Assembly: GCA_030549495.1 (NCBI GenBank)
Contig: JAUIRK010000855.1
Location: 568,001 to 632,000 of the forward strand
From: Nectonema munidae
Lineage: Eukaryota; Nematomorpha; Nectonematoida; Nectonematidae
Length of the DNA: 64,000 bases
Direction: 5' to 3'
The notes under the pieces are model-generated. The model made no database searches, was not told where the DNA came from, and was given only the letters and a program-made list of their open reading frames with translations. Of the stretch, positions 28,050-38,160 are shown piece after piece (positions within the stretch are counted from its first letter, which is position 1; each line of letters opens with the position of its first letter). The translations under genes were made by a program, and so were the position numbers.

Positions 28050-28299
28050 AAACACAAAACTTAAATTTAGAAACTAAATTACTTAAATTTAGAACTCATT
28101 GAATGGTTTTTTTATTTTATTATTATAGCTTATATCTAATTTTTAATTTTATGCATTAAATATAAGATTTAATGAAATGGGACTAGAATTAGCTGAAGTC
28201 AAAATATCTAGAGACGTGATAATGGTTTAGTTTAAACTTTACAAAGAAATTGACCCCTCCCGAACTAAAGAACTTTGAATAAGAAGGTTAAGGAGGCAC

Positions 28300-28434
28300 C
28301 TTTTTTATTGAATTCTTCAACAATGAGGCAGTACTGGAAGAGATCGGATGGACACGGGATAGCCGCAGGACTTTGGATCATGCACCACGGGTCTTGATCA
28401 CTCGTGCATTGTGAGCACTTGATTTCGTTTGTTA
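28300..28434 (-). CDS. Ly6/three-finger-like protein, Cys-rich exon
   Basis: The minus-strand exon lies between acceptor TTTATTTTGCAG and donor AAAAAG|GTGCC, phase 1 at both ends. Codes NEIKCSQCTSDQDPWC, then a Pro/Ala stretch, PCPSDLFQYCLIVEEF. The opening KC-x2-C followed by DPWC, then PCP and YCLxV is the signature of the first half of arthropod Ly6/quiver-type three-finger domains, which are secreted or GPI-anchored modulators of ion channels, receptors or junctions. It is joined in phase to the signal-peptide exon at 29294. The second half of the domain (remaining cysteines and final Cys-Asn) must lie in a later exon. Confidence 0.62.
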
Positions 28435-29293
28435 CTGCAAAATAAACAACGTACATGCTTTGAGTCCAAAGAAGAAAATGGAGGTTAAAAAATTTTTAGA
28501 GGGGCCATCTTTTTTTGGCCCCCCATTCTACATCACCATTCCGATGCAATACAAAAGTAACCAAGTGTGGTGCTCAGTGTCAAGGTAGAGGAAAGCCAAC
28601 TTTTAAGTTTTTGCATGTAAAGAAGTTGTTGTTTGGAAAATGCCATGAACAAGAGTTTTAGAGGATGTGTATAAGTAGAAAACAGTAAAACTGTTGTTCA
28701 AATATATTGAAAGAAAAACGGTCGAAAAATTCTTAAGTTTATATTTATTGGGTGAGTAATCAGAATCAATATAAGTAGAGATTTTATAAATAAGAGTCGA
28801 AGTGTCACGAAACCACTTGCGACAACTTGATCAGGATTCGGTGATTTTCGAATCCTAAAAAAGTTTCTGAGAAAAGAAATGAACGATGAAGGAAACTATC
28901 AATTGGCTTACGATTTTGTATTCCAAAGTCAAGATCAATTGGTCCTTCCTTGATTTTAAAATTTTTGTATATTATTAAATCATATACTAAAAACCTTCAG
29001 TGGTCCTAAACTCACTATTTTTCGGGAGTAGCCCTTATCAAAAGGGCGAACTGTGGATATTGCCGAATATCTCAAGAAATTCTGGATCCGAAGAGATCAA
29101 AGTTCCTCGGATCTTTTACAATTGAAGACAACCTTTTTTTGCTTAATTTTAACCTCTCCCTTCCTCCATTGTCGACGACATTTGACTATTTTTTTAGTTT
29201 ACAAATACTTAAATTGTGAAATTATCGACCCCCTTCGTAGTCTTTGGTTGGCATGAATTGTGGATGACCCCACAAACAATTCAAAATAAATAC
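28435..29293 (-). other. Intron of the Ly6-like gene
   Basis: GT at 29293-29292 to AG at 28436-28435, 859 bp. Contains a small inverted repeat GGGGCCA/TGGCCCC at about 28502-28525 (probable repeat end). Nothing else recognised. Confidence 0.5.
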
Positions 29294-29342
29294 CTGTGAA
29301 AATGGAGAGAAGGGTAAGGAGATAAAGGGAGGCAAATGACAT
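29294..29342 (-). CDS. Ly6-like protein, signal-peptide exon
   Basis: ATG at 29342 followed by MSFASLYLLTLLSIFT, a short n-region, a Leu-rich hydrophobic core and a small residue, i.e. a secretion signal. The exon ends ACAG|GTATTT in phase 1; joining to the exon at 28434 gives a Val codon, then TNEIKC, placing the mature Cys-rich domain right after the cleavage area, as is normal for this family. The match of signal peptide, phase and Cys pattern across two independent exons is the main support. Confidence 0.62.
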
Positions 29343-29780
29343 AACGTGCAGATGATCCACGAGCAAAACGAAAAGACGAGGAGATGTGCCTGCTGTTAGC
29401 AGCGATGAAAAAATAACAATCAAGTATGATTAAGCGTGATTATGACAACATCAGATCACACAAATCAATCAATGTGTCTCAACCAAATCCTCTTTTCTTC
29501 GGAGAGAAAGCCTCTCTCGGTTTTCTTCTCTGTCCACGTGTGTGTGTCAGTTTGCAAGAGATTAGGAACGCTTTGCGAGATTGTGTGGAATAAGCACTTT
29601 TTGACTTGTTCCTTACGTAGAGCAAGCTAACAGCGTCATTAAAATTTCAACAATAAATCATTAAATGGTAGAAGTGGGCAACGTTGAATGCAAACTTGGA
29701 TTACAAGTTGTGGAAAGTGCATGTGGAATGAAATGTTAAAATGAAGAGATGAGAGAGCTTTTTGTGAGAACTGACTTAAA
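29343..29780 (-). promoter_or_regulatory. Probable 5' region of the Ly6-like gene
   Basis: GC-richer block just upstream (in minus-strand sense) of the signal-peptide ATG, with a CACGTG E-box at about 29535 and GT/CA runs. I cannot place a TATA box or start site with confidence. Confidence 0.3.
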
Positions 29781-30540
29781 CACACAATACATTATTATTA
29801 GTAATAATGATTTTTCCCTCTCAAACAAAATGAGCATGCTTTTTATTACAATTATTATCGCCACCATTATCAATAATAAAAGAGAAAGGAATAACTAAAA
29901 GTGCAAAAGATGGTGAGGAGTGGAAGCAAAATGATGATGATGATGATGATAAGTAGGATTACCCGATGCCACTTGTCATTTGTTTACAATTAAAATAACG
30001 GAAAAGATAATCGCGATGATTCCTCATTAAAATTTTGATACCGACATCATGTGACTTTTATGTCTTCTGAAGGAAGGATATCATTACAAAATTCTATCTC
30101 AGAGCAAGTTATAAAACACTCAACCGCTTAAAAAATTAAATACTGCATTATTTTGTCCATAAAATATGAGCAGCAAAAGCATACTTTTTTTATTATAACT
30201 AATTTTAATTTTTCTTGAAGTAGAAACATTATTTAAAAAATATAAATAATAAAATTTGGAACAAAAATGTTTTAATGCAATTAAAACTAAATCAAAGAAG
30301 CTTTATCAAACTTGGAGTGAAGTTGGCGACTGATAAAAAATTTTTGTTCCAAATAAAACTCTTTACAGCCTACAATTAATAATACTTTTTTTTCAATAAT
30401 TTTAAAATTAAATTCTGTTGGTTTGTTTTAGCTAATTAGTTGGTAGAAATAACTAACTTCTAAGATTATATATTACTTATGGCAAAGTGTCAAAAAACCT
30501 CAACACGAATCAATCATAAAATTCCTACATATACTTTTAA
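29781..30540. repeat. AT-rich DNA with a (GAT)n microsatellite
   Basis: GATGATGAT tract at 29932-29951 on the plus strand; no gene in the remainder. Confidence 0.6.
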
Positions 30541-31330
30541 GGGCTTGTTACCGAGAGAGGAAATTTTGTAGATTTTGACTTTCTCCACAAGAGACAAATT
30601 TAGAGACGAATTACTACGATTGATTAAGAATGAGATACAGTTCCTTCGTAGGATAAATCTACTTTTCACTGTCTACTTTTAGAACTGATTCGAGGCTCAG
30701 ATAACAGCACAAGCCTGCATGAAGTTGCTAGAGGATCTCGAAAACTACAGGAGGGCGATCTTAATGAGGTACCAGTGGCTCCAAGAAATCTTAACATTAC
30801 ATGTGGCACCTAATCAGGAAATGTCAACTGCGCGTCAAAGTTATAAATGAAGATAACATGCTTACAGAAAGAATTAAATGGCAAAAGATCAAGAAAATAA
30901 GTATTGGCTTTAAGATAGTTAGTTAGGTTACATGAAGATATCGCATCCTTTTCGAACAAACTGTCCTGGAAATGTGTGAATGATTCTGCAGAACGAGCTC
31001 TAAAACTACACGATTTTTTTATTATCTTTTTCCCAAAAAATCATAAGATCGCAATTCCTTTTCCAAGTTGTTGAGTCGCATCGAAGAAGTTTCCCTTAGA
31101 AGGCAAAATCAATTGATCTGAAAACTAAGATTTTTGATAATGTTGTGATTATTTATCCATATTTAAGGAATTTCGCTTAGTAAAACTGAAATAGTAAATC
31201 AAGGAAACCAATGCTCCAAGAGATGACAGGATTCCCAGTCAAGTTTCTCTGTCTTTTGCATCATATCCATGACTGTGTCTTTCAAAACTAATTGACCCAA
31301 ATTTCAGTTAGATTTTTCATTTACAAAAAG
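30540..31330 (+). other. Coding-like island of unknown origin
   Basis: Between 30690 and 30845, after an acceptor-like ACTTTTAG, two overlapping plus-strand frames are open; one reads ACMKLLEDLENYRRAILM, the other LHEVARGSRKLQEGDLNE. Flanking parts are partly open with many breaks. It may be a decayed transposable element or pseudogene; I do not recognise a family. Confidence 0.25.
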
Positions 31331-31967
31331 GGTGTTTGCCTTTAAATGCCTTGACCTGATGTTTTGTACTCACCTAAATTGCACAAAAAGGCTTGGGCGC
31401 TTCGAAAATACAAACATAATTATTCTGATACACTGGTCTGAAAAAAAGAAGAAGCATTTATTACATTACAAAAAGGTAAACCTGCATAAAAAGAGAAAAT
31501 CTGTTGAAGCAGAAAAGATTTCACTGTAGAATAAATAAGGTACAGTGATCATTCAAAAATATTGAAAAGTGGAAATGTATTTTCAAAAGTTAGAGCAAAT
31601 ATAGTGCATGTTATGAAAATCAAAGAAAAGTGTCAAAAATCAATCAAACCATGTCAAATATATGAACTTTAAAATAAATTCTACCCGCAGTGCTTCTTTG
31701 CTCATTATTATTTAACAAACCAACTTCGCTCAAAATATTTCACCTGTCAGTAGATTAGTTATCTCGATAAGATCTCTATTGTTTTGGCTACAAATTCTTT
31801 ATCGGTTGGAGGTAAATTTGCGAGTAATTTATAGTTTTTTTGTTAGTTTGTGAATTTTTTGTAGAAAGAATTTGGATTCATTCAATGCTGATCCTTTCTT
31901 GGTAGCAGTAGTAGATCAGAACTAATTTTTCCAACCTGTGTTCAATAAAAGTTTATTTAGAAGAGAC

Positions 31968-32350
31968 TTTATCTGATCTACCATTGGAGAATCTTCTTGA
32001 TGATCTTAGGCTTTTTTAAGGGTAAAATGTGCTTTATTATCAGGTGATATGAACAGATATTCTGTATAAATATTAACCGATCGTAGTTCAAAAGTTACTT
32101 TCCTCATGAAAACATTTGTGCTGTTAATTGTTCAATTACAACAAATTGTCCACTTAATCACATAAAGGATTCTCTCTTTCAAGTAAAAAAAAAAGATGAT
32201 ATCCTATCAAAATTATATTGTTAGTGACTAAACCTTCACATACTGACATCTGTGACAGTTTTGATAAATCTGACTGATTGAAAATTTTCAAAGTGAAATT
32301 ATAATTGTAATCTTAGCTAAAGCTTTACCAATTTTTCAGTTGCTAAAAAG
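31968..32350 (+). repeat. Composite repeat body, copy 1
   Basis: Aligns with 34304-34800 and 59020-59380: shared words include AATCTTCTTGATGATCTTAG, TTGTTCAATTACAA, CATCTGTG followed by TTTTGATAAATCTGAC, and GTAATCTTAGCT. Here neither tandem array flanks it. Confidence 0.6.
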
Positions 32351-32900
32351 GATTTTAAAACAGTCTTCGGCTTTTAATACACTTGAAAATTGTTGAGTAC
32401 AGCTTGTAGGAATGGAGGCTAAATAAGATCGGATCAATACTAAGCCTTTTTGCGAAAGAGGCTTCTTTGATTCTTGATTGAGTAGCGTCGAGAATGTTGA
32501 TCAGGTATTCTTCCAGTGTGCACTTTGATTCCAAATTGTTTTCTTCGTGTTCACGAAGATGTTGCATTCCAAAAAGAATTCGTTAGATTCGTGGCTTAAT
32601 TGGCAGACGTCTTCTTTGCACAAGGTTGGCATCAGTGTGTCGTCAATGTAAACTAAGATAAGACAGTTTACTTTGGATCTTTCTTTGAATATTACGGTGG
32701 GCATGGGGAAGCTTCCCAGGTGCAAAGAACGCCCTTCATAGGTAGCCTGTTATGAGTGAAGGACTTCTTTGAAACTTTGAAGAATCTTTTCGCGCATTCG
32801 CTTATTTTATCTCGATAGAACGCCATTTTAAGGTCCACTTCTATACCCTGATTACAGTTCTCATCCAGATGTAGCTAGCCGGCCGTTGTCGGCGGACATT
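32351..32900 (-). mobile_element. Reverse-transcriptase fossil, perhaps DIRS-type retroelement
   Basis: The minus strand carries degraded RT palm blocks, including a YIDD catalytic motif within LILVYIDDTLM and a preceding DLK-type block near 32850. The order and the basic helix after the palm resemble DIRS-like tyrosine-recombinase retroelements more than LINEs; Ty3-type elements are an alternative. It is an old broken fossil with multiple disruptions; no terminal repeats, recombinase or RNase H were seen. Confidence 0.4.
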
Positions 32901-33316
32901 TTATGCTATACACAGTCGAAAACAGATATAAAGGTAAACGTGCTTTTAAACAATAAGCAATTGAACGGCTTGTGTGGAACTGGTGACCGCACATTCCACT
33001 GAAAATGTATACATACACTTTTTGTAGAAGTTGCAGTAAGCTTGTGCTCTATACAAATGTGTAGCGTAATTTTTATATTCTTTTATTATTCACAACTTCA
33101 AAACACAAATTATGTGATCAATAATTTTATCTACTAGAAGTATGTGTTATGATATATTTATAGTTATGATATTATGGATTTGACTGGATTTTATGAGTTT
33201 TAGTATTTTAACATTAGAAAAATATTATTTTATTGGTTGCAGAAGTCTGGAAAAATTACAAACTGTACTTACATTTTCGGTAAAATACCCTTTCTTCAAA
33301 TCTCTATTCAGCCAAA

Positions 33317-33380
33317 TGTTCTGGTAGCGTGGAACTATGAGGAAAGAAGGCTTCATGATGTATTGAACCCAAGACCTTAA
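33317..33380 (-). mobile_element. SINE copy 4, truncated
   Basis: On the minus strand: AAGGTCTTGGGTTCAATAC, then ATGAAGCCTTCTTTCCTCAT matches the middle of the tRNA-derived SINE at 61389. The head is missing and is replaced at a TTAA (33377-33380) by TTAACCCTATTAGTGCTGG, which resembles a piggyBac-type end. Confidence 0.5.
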
Positions 33381-33450
33381 CCCTATTAGTGCTGGGCAAA
33401 ATTTGTCCGCTCAAGTGCTGGGGGGCGTAAAGTGCCCCCCCCCCCTATTT
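33381..33450 (+). repeat. piggyBac-like end and C/G homopolymer
   Basis: Starts at TTAA with CCCTATTAGTGCTGGGC, then a GGGGGG...CCCCCCCCCCC stretch (11 C at 33435-33445). No second end was found. Confidence 0.35.
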
Positions 33451-33454
33451 TTCT

Positions 33455-34303
33455 CAGATATTAATAAGTTTTTATAAATATTTTTAATGTTACATATATA
33501 TTTCAAATATGCTGAATTCAGTGGTGATATCCATTTTTTTTATCAAAATCAATCAAACCTGTCAAAAAATTGATTTATATTTGACAGCTCATCTCAAAAA
33601 GGAACTTTTTATCTAAATAATTATATAAAGTTTTTTACACATGTATACCCATTTTCAAATATGGTAAATTCAGTGGTGATATTCATTTTTTATGAAAATC
33701 AATCAAACCTGTCAAAAAATTGATCTAAATGTGACAGCTCATCTCAAAAAGGAACTTTTTATCTAAATAATTATATAAAGTTTTTTACACATGTATACCC
33801 ATTTTCGAATATGCTGAATTCAGTGGTGATATTCATTTTTTATGAAAATCAATCAAACCTGTCAAAAAATTGATCTAAATGTGACAGCTCATCTCAAAAA
33901 GGAACTTTTTATCTAAATAATTATATAAAGTTTTTTACAAATGTATATTGTATACCCATTTACAAATATGCTGAATTCAGTGGTGATATTCATTTTTTAT
34001 GAAAATCAATCAAACCTGTCAAAAAATTGATTTATATTTGACAGCTCATCTCAAAAAGGAACTTTTTATCTAAATAATTATATAAAGTTTTTTACACATG
34101 TATACCCATTTTCAAATATGCTGAATTCAGTGGTGATATTTATTTTTTTATGAAAATCAATCAAACCTGTCAAAAAATTGATCTAAATGTGACAACTTAT
34201 CTCAAAAAGAAGCTTTTTATCTAAATAATTATATAATGTTTTTTACACATATATACCCATTTTCAAGTATTCTGAATTCAGTGGTGATATTCATTTTTTA
34301 CTC
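33455..34303 (+). repeat. Tandem array 1, ~150 bp unit
   Basis: GAATTCAGTGGTGATAT (or a close variant) recurs at about 33513, 33665, 33815, 33972, 34122 and 34273, spacing 150-157 bp, giving about five full units and a partial one. Each unit has a conserved inverted pair, CTGTCA...TGACAG, that could form a short hairpin, then CTCATCTCAAAAAGGAACTT and an AT-rich TATATAAAGTTTTTTACAC segment. Units are nearly identical, so the array is young or homogenised. It directly adjoins the composite body at 34304. Confidence 0.93.
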
Positions 34304-34800
34304 TATCAAAGCATTCTGATTAGAAAATCTTCTTGTTGATCTTAGACTTTTTTTTATCAGGCCTAAATATTTGTCAAACAATCTCATTTCAAAGGTTTTT
34401 TCCTGATGAATCATTCGTGATGTTCATTGTTCAATTACAAAAAGTTGTGCACGTTCTTCATTTAAAAAATTATCTCTTTGACGCAAAAGGAAAAATATGG
34501 ACAAATTCAATTTAAATTTAAAATATCTTGATAGTGAATAAATTCCCACATATTGGCATCTGTGCCATTTTTGATAAATCTGACCTATTCTAAATTTTCA
34601 GATTTCCTACCCATCTTATCTAAATCTTAATTGTAATCCTAGATGATAAGCTATAGATTTAAATATTTTTCATTTCTAAAAGAGAAACTTCTTTTTCACA
34701 GTCAAAATCTTTTTTGAAGCATCTAATATTATATAATTAAACCACTTCCTAGTTCATTAGAACATGGTAGATCTTCCATTTAGTAAAGATACATTTTTTT
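34304..34800 (+). repeat. Composite repeat body, copy 2
   Basis: Unique block sitting between the two tandem arrays. Related to 31968-32350 and 59020-59380; with the latter it shares AAAAATATGGACAAATTCA, CAGATTTCCTACCCATCTTA, and CACTTCC(T/C)AGTTCATT. No coding potential seen. Confidence 0.7.
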
Positions 34801-35094
34801 TAATTATTTGTTTTGATCAGATGTTCTCTTTTCAATTAGTTTTCAACTTGGTTCCTTCTCTCATACAAATTTTCAAAAGATTTTATAATACGTTTTGTTT
34901 TTTTTAATAAATATTTCATACTCAATATGATTGTAGAAAGTAAATATACAAAAAAAAAGTATATTTTTACTATATACCTAATATGCAGCCATTTTTTGAA
35001 ATTTTTTTACAGAACTGATTTTCAGGTATACAATACTAATTCAATTGCCACTTCGAGATATTTTTTTAACCGTATTATCCAAAATCCAGTACAG
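34801..35094. other. AT-rich spacer between body and array 2
   Basis: Very AT-rich. It has no counterpart in the 59 kb copy, where array-2 sequence follows the body almost at once. Confidence 0.45.
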
Positions 35095-36090
35095 AAATAA
35101 AATAAGCATAGTCGATTTGGTATAAAACATATTTTATTTTTTTGAAAATATTTTTGAAGACAGTATCTAGAAGTAAACCGCAAATCTAATTGAAGCTTTC
35201 AGATATTAAAACCATAAATGCCAACCCTGAGTCCAAAAATGAAACCAGCATCTTCCATTTGGCATAAAAACAGATATTTAATTTAAATTTCAAAAATATT
35301 TCTGTAGACATTAGACGTAAATCGAACATTTGATTGACACTTTCAGACATTTAAAACCTCTAAATGCAAAAAATGATTTCAGAAATAAAAATTATCATGG
35401 TCGAAATGGTATAAAAACATATATTTCATGTAAAATTAAAGAGAATATTTTGGGATATAGTTTTCAGACATAAACCACAAATTTAATTGACACTAGCAGT
35501 AAAACCTCAAAATGCGAAAACTGTGTTCAGAAATGAAATCATCATGAGCTATTTGCTATAAAAACATATATTTCATGTAAAATTTGAATCAATATTTTTG
35601 GAAACAAATTTTAGAACTAAACGCAATTTGATTGATACTTATAGGTCTTTTCGAATTCAAACTGTAAAAATTGAGTCCATAAATGAAACTAGCATGGTTG
35701 ATTTGGTATAAAAACATATATTTAATTTTAAAATTTGAATGAATGTTTTTGGAGACAATTTTTAGAAGTAAACCGCAAATTTGATTAACACGTATAGGTA
35801 TTTTCACATCTTAAATGTAAAAAATGAGTTCAGAAATGAAAACAGTATGATTGATTTGGTATAAAAACATATATTTCATGTAAAATTGAGAGAATATTTT
35901 TGGAGATAGCTTTTAGAAGTAAACCGCAAATTTGATTGACATTAACAGATATTTTAAAACATCTAAATGTGAAAAATGAGTCCAGAAATGAAAACAGCAT
36001 GGCCGATTTAATATAACACATATATTTTATGTAAAATTTGAAGGTATATTTTATTAGATATATTTTTGATCAATCAAAATTTTGATTGAC
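35095..36090 (+). repeat. Tandem array 2, ~148 bp unit
   Basis: GGTATAAAA(A)CATATATTT or a variant recurs at about 35119, 35261, 35408, 35555, 35705, 35858 and 36009, spacing 142-153 bp, about seven units. Shared segments are GATTTGGTATAAAAACATAT, AGTAAACCGCAAATTTGATT and GAGTCCAGAAATGAAA. The units are more diverged than in array 1 and unrelated in sequence to it. Minus-strand frames in the array (35589-35807, 35830-36021) repeat the same peptide and are by-products of the repetition. Confidence 0.9.
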
Positions 36091-36379
36091 ATTTTCTAAA
36101 AAGTGGCCATGATTATTGAAAATTAAATATTTAAAGTATTATGCGTTCCAAACTGTATATAATTATAAATTTTCAGGGTATTATATAATATAGATCGTAA
36201 GTTATAAGGTTAAGTACAGATAATGTCAAAATTTTGCTGAAAAATTTTAATTTTTGATTTTGATTGACAGTTTTGTACATGAAGGGGTCATTCAACTACC
36301 ATGAAAATGGATTCAAAAGATGCAGCTGGCGATTTTAGGAAAAGTCACAAAATTTGAAGGGATATGATTGAGCCAATTT

Positions 36380-36462
36380 TCTACAATGAATTTTTTAGTG
36401 AAGGGGGGTTAAGGTTTCGACTGCAAATATCTAGCCAACCTTATTCACTCCCATACACTTAG
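36380..36462 (-). mobile_element. Possible SINE head fragment
   Basis: On the minus strand: GAGTGAATAAGGTTGGCTAG, then ATATTTGCAGTCGAAACC resembles the SINE head (GAGTAAGGTTGGTTAG...). No box B follows. Weak. Confidence 0.25.
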
Positions 36463-37228
36463 AAGCGTAGAATTGTCTTCATTCTTAAAGTAAAACACGC
36501 GTCCAAACTGCATAACGAAATATGGAGTTCGCAAGGCCAGATGGTTCGGTACGTTTCGCGCATGTCAATTCACATACAAAGCAAATACACTACGCCCTTG
36601 TATTGTAGATAAGACGCAAAAATTTAGTACATATCACAAAATTTTGTTATTTTGTAAACTATTCTAAGCTAAACTATGAATTCCTCATTTTTTTCTTCTT
36701 CGAAATCCACACAAAACAATTCTCCCTTTGAACAAATCTCCTTTTTGAAAGGTCATCTGCATTTATTTAAAAATAAATCTCCGTTACCCTTATACGTTCT
36801 AGTGTTTAAATTAATCAAAAAATTCAAAATGAATAAAAATAGCATTCTTTTATATTTTTTACAATGTTTGTCGCTATAGTTATCAAAAAACCTTGAAAGT
36901 ACCTCGTTTCTGGTGCACTAAAATCAGGACTTGATTACTTTCGAGATCCTATTTTTTAAATACGACTTGTTCACTCTCAGATTGTGCTGAATGGCCTCCA
37001 CCAGGCTTCCGACGATGTTGTCAACTTGTTTGCAAATGATTTAATGCAAAAAAATTAAGCAAAAAGTTTTTTAGTTCCGAAGAAGGTCTTTACTGAATCT
37101 GAAATCGCTCGCTTTTGTAATTTGTCCATCAAAAACAAATGAAATCAGTAGAAGAAGCATCATTCACAGAATGATAATATACAAAAAGCGGGTGAATCTT
37201 ATAAACTTTTATAAACCTGGTAACAATT
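36463..37228. other. Intergenic, no gene seen
   Basis: A GC-richer patch at 36480-36600 has no open frame worth annotating. The Ser/Phe-rich frame at 36676-36879 has background composition. Confidence 0.35.
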
Positions 37229-37232
37229 ATTA

Positions 37233-37428
37233 ATGTTTGAGTAAGGTTGGTTAGATACTGGGTTTCGATAACTCAATGTCTTGCGTTTGATCCCGCATCA
37301 AGCCTCCTGTTCGATACAAGCTGCGTAATTGTACCTTCTCGATTAAAAAACACCCCACGGTACCTTCACTGGACTGCCACCTATGATTCAGAAAAGTTCG
37401 TACTGTTCAAGTTTCAACCCTCAACTTA
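37233..37428 (+). mobile_element. tRNA-derived SINE, copy 2
   Basis: Plus-strand copy: GAGTAAGGTTGGTTAGATAC (head), GGTTTCGATAACTCAATGTC (anticodon-arm region), GTTTGATCCCGCATCAAGCC (box B and acceptor stem), then TGTTCGATACAAGCTGCG and CCTTCTCGAT and AACACCCCACGGTACCTTCA. The body runs on about 60 bp beyond the point where the 61 kb copy ends. Confidence 0.8.
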
Positions 37429-37903
37429 GATTCGGAAAAAAATATTTAATATCATACTAAATTTAGCGAAATAAAATAATGCGTTGTCATAAGTTTATGA
37501 ATAAAATGGTATCATTCAAAGTGAAAATAAAGGAGAATATAAACCAATCAGAATCTACCATTGAAAAATGAATTAAAAAAGCACAGTTATTCCCAATTTT
37601 TTTACTTTAGATGAAAATATTCCAATAGAAGAAGTACAACGTGATGGCGATTTCTTTGATTTATGTGAAACAGAAAGTTAACGTTTTGAAAAAATAGGAT
37701 TATTGGCTAGAAAAAAACAAGCCCAAAAATGCAAGAAAAATTGATGATAAAAATTTGTTAGAAAACCAAATTTATGAACAAAAAAGAAAATTTTAATTGC
37801 AAAAGGATTAATATAATAATTCAAAAAAAGCAAGCAAACTACCCCTGATAGTTTTAATTTATAAAAACATTAAAATAACATTTATTTAATTTCACAAAAT
37901 CCT
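37429..37903. other. AT-rich DNA, no gene seen
   Basis: A Glu/Lys-rich plus-strand patch around 37610-37790 is broken by stops and looks like a scrap of a decayed transposase, unassigned. Confidence 0.3.
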
Positions 37904-37907
37904 TTAA

Positions 37908-38037
37908 CCCATTAAGTACCATAGAAATCAGACGATATTTAAAAAAACGCAGACGATTTATATTCAAAGTCATTGAAAAAAGCAGACGAAAATGAAATTA
38001 CTTATGTTCCCAAATGGGAACATTGGGACTTAATGGG
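37908..38037. mobile_element. piggyBac-type MITE with TTAA target
   Basis: TTAA at 37904-37907 and 38038-38041 bounds inverted ends CCCATTAAGTACC and (other strand) CCCATTAAGTCCC. Length 130 bp, with an internal palindrome GTTCCCAAATGGGAAC near the right end and repeated CAGACGA words. It is non-coding and short enough to be spread only in trans. Confidence 0.85.
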
Positions 38038-38160
38038 TTAAACCGTAGGTTTATTTTTCTAATAAAAACGATCCAAATTTATTCTTTTCATTTCAAAAAA
38101 TAAATAGTTAATTATTCTCAAAAACTTTAAAAACAAATCGAAAACATATTTTTATGTAGT

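Noticed and set aside
27830-28057. 75-codon minus-strand frame with several cysteines
   Set aside because: Falls within SINE copy 3; the reading frame is accidental.
35589-36021. Two similar minus-strand proteins with an NQICGLLLK motif
   Set aside because: The similarity comes from tandem-array units, not from a gene family.
33455-36090. Possible CRISPR-like array
   Set aside because: Whole ~150 bp units repeat with no spacers, in an animal genome.
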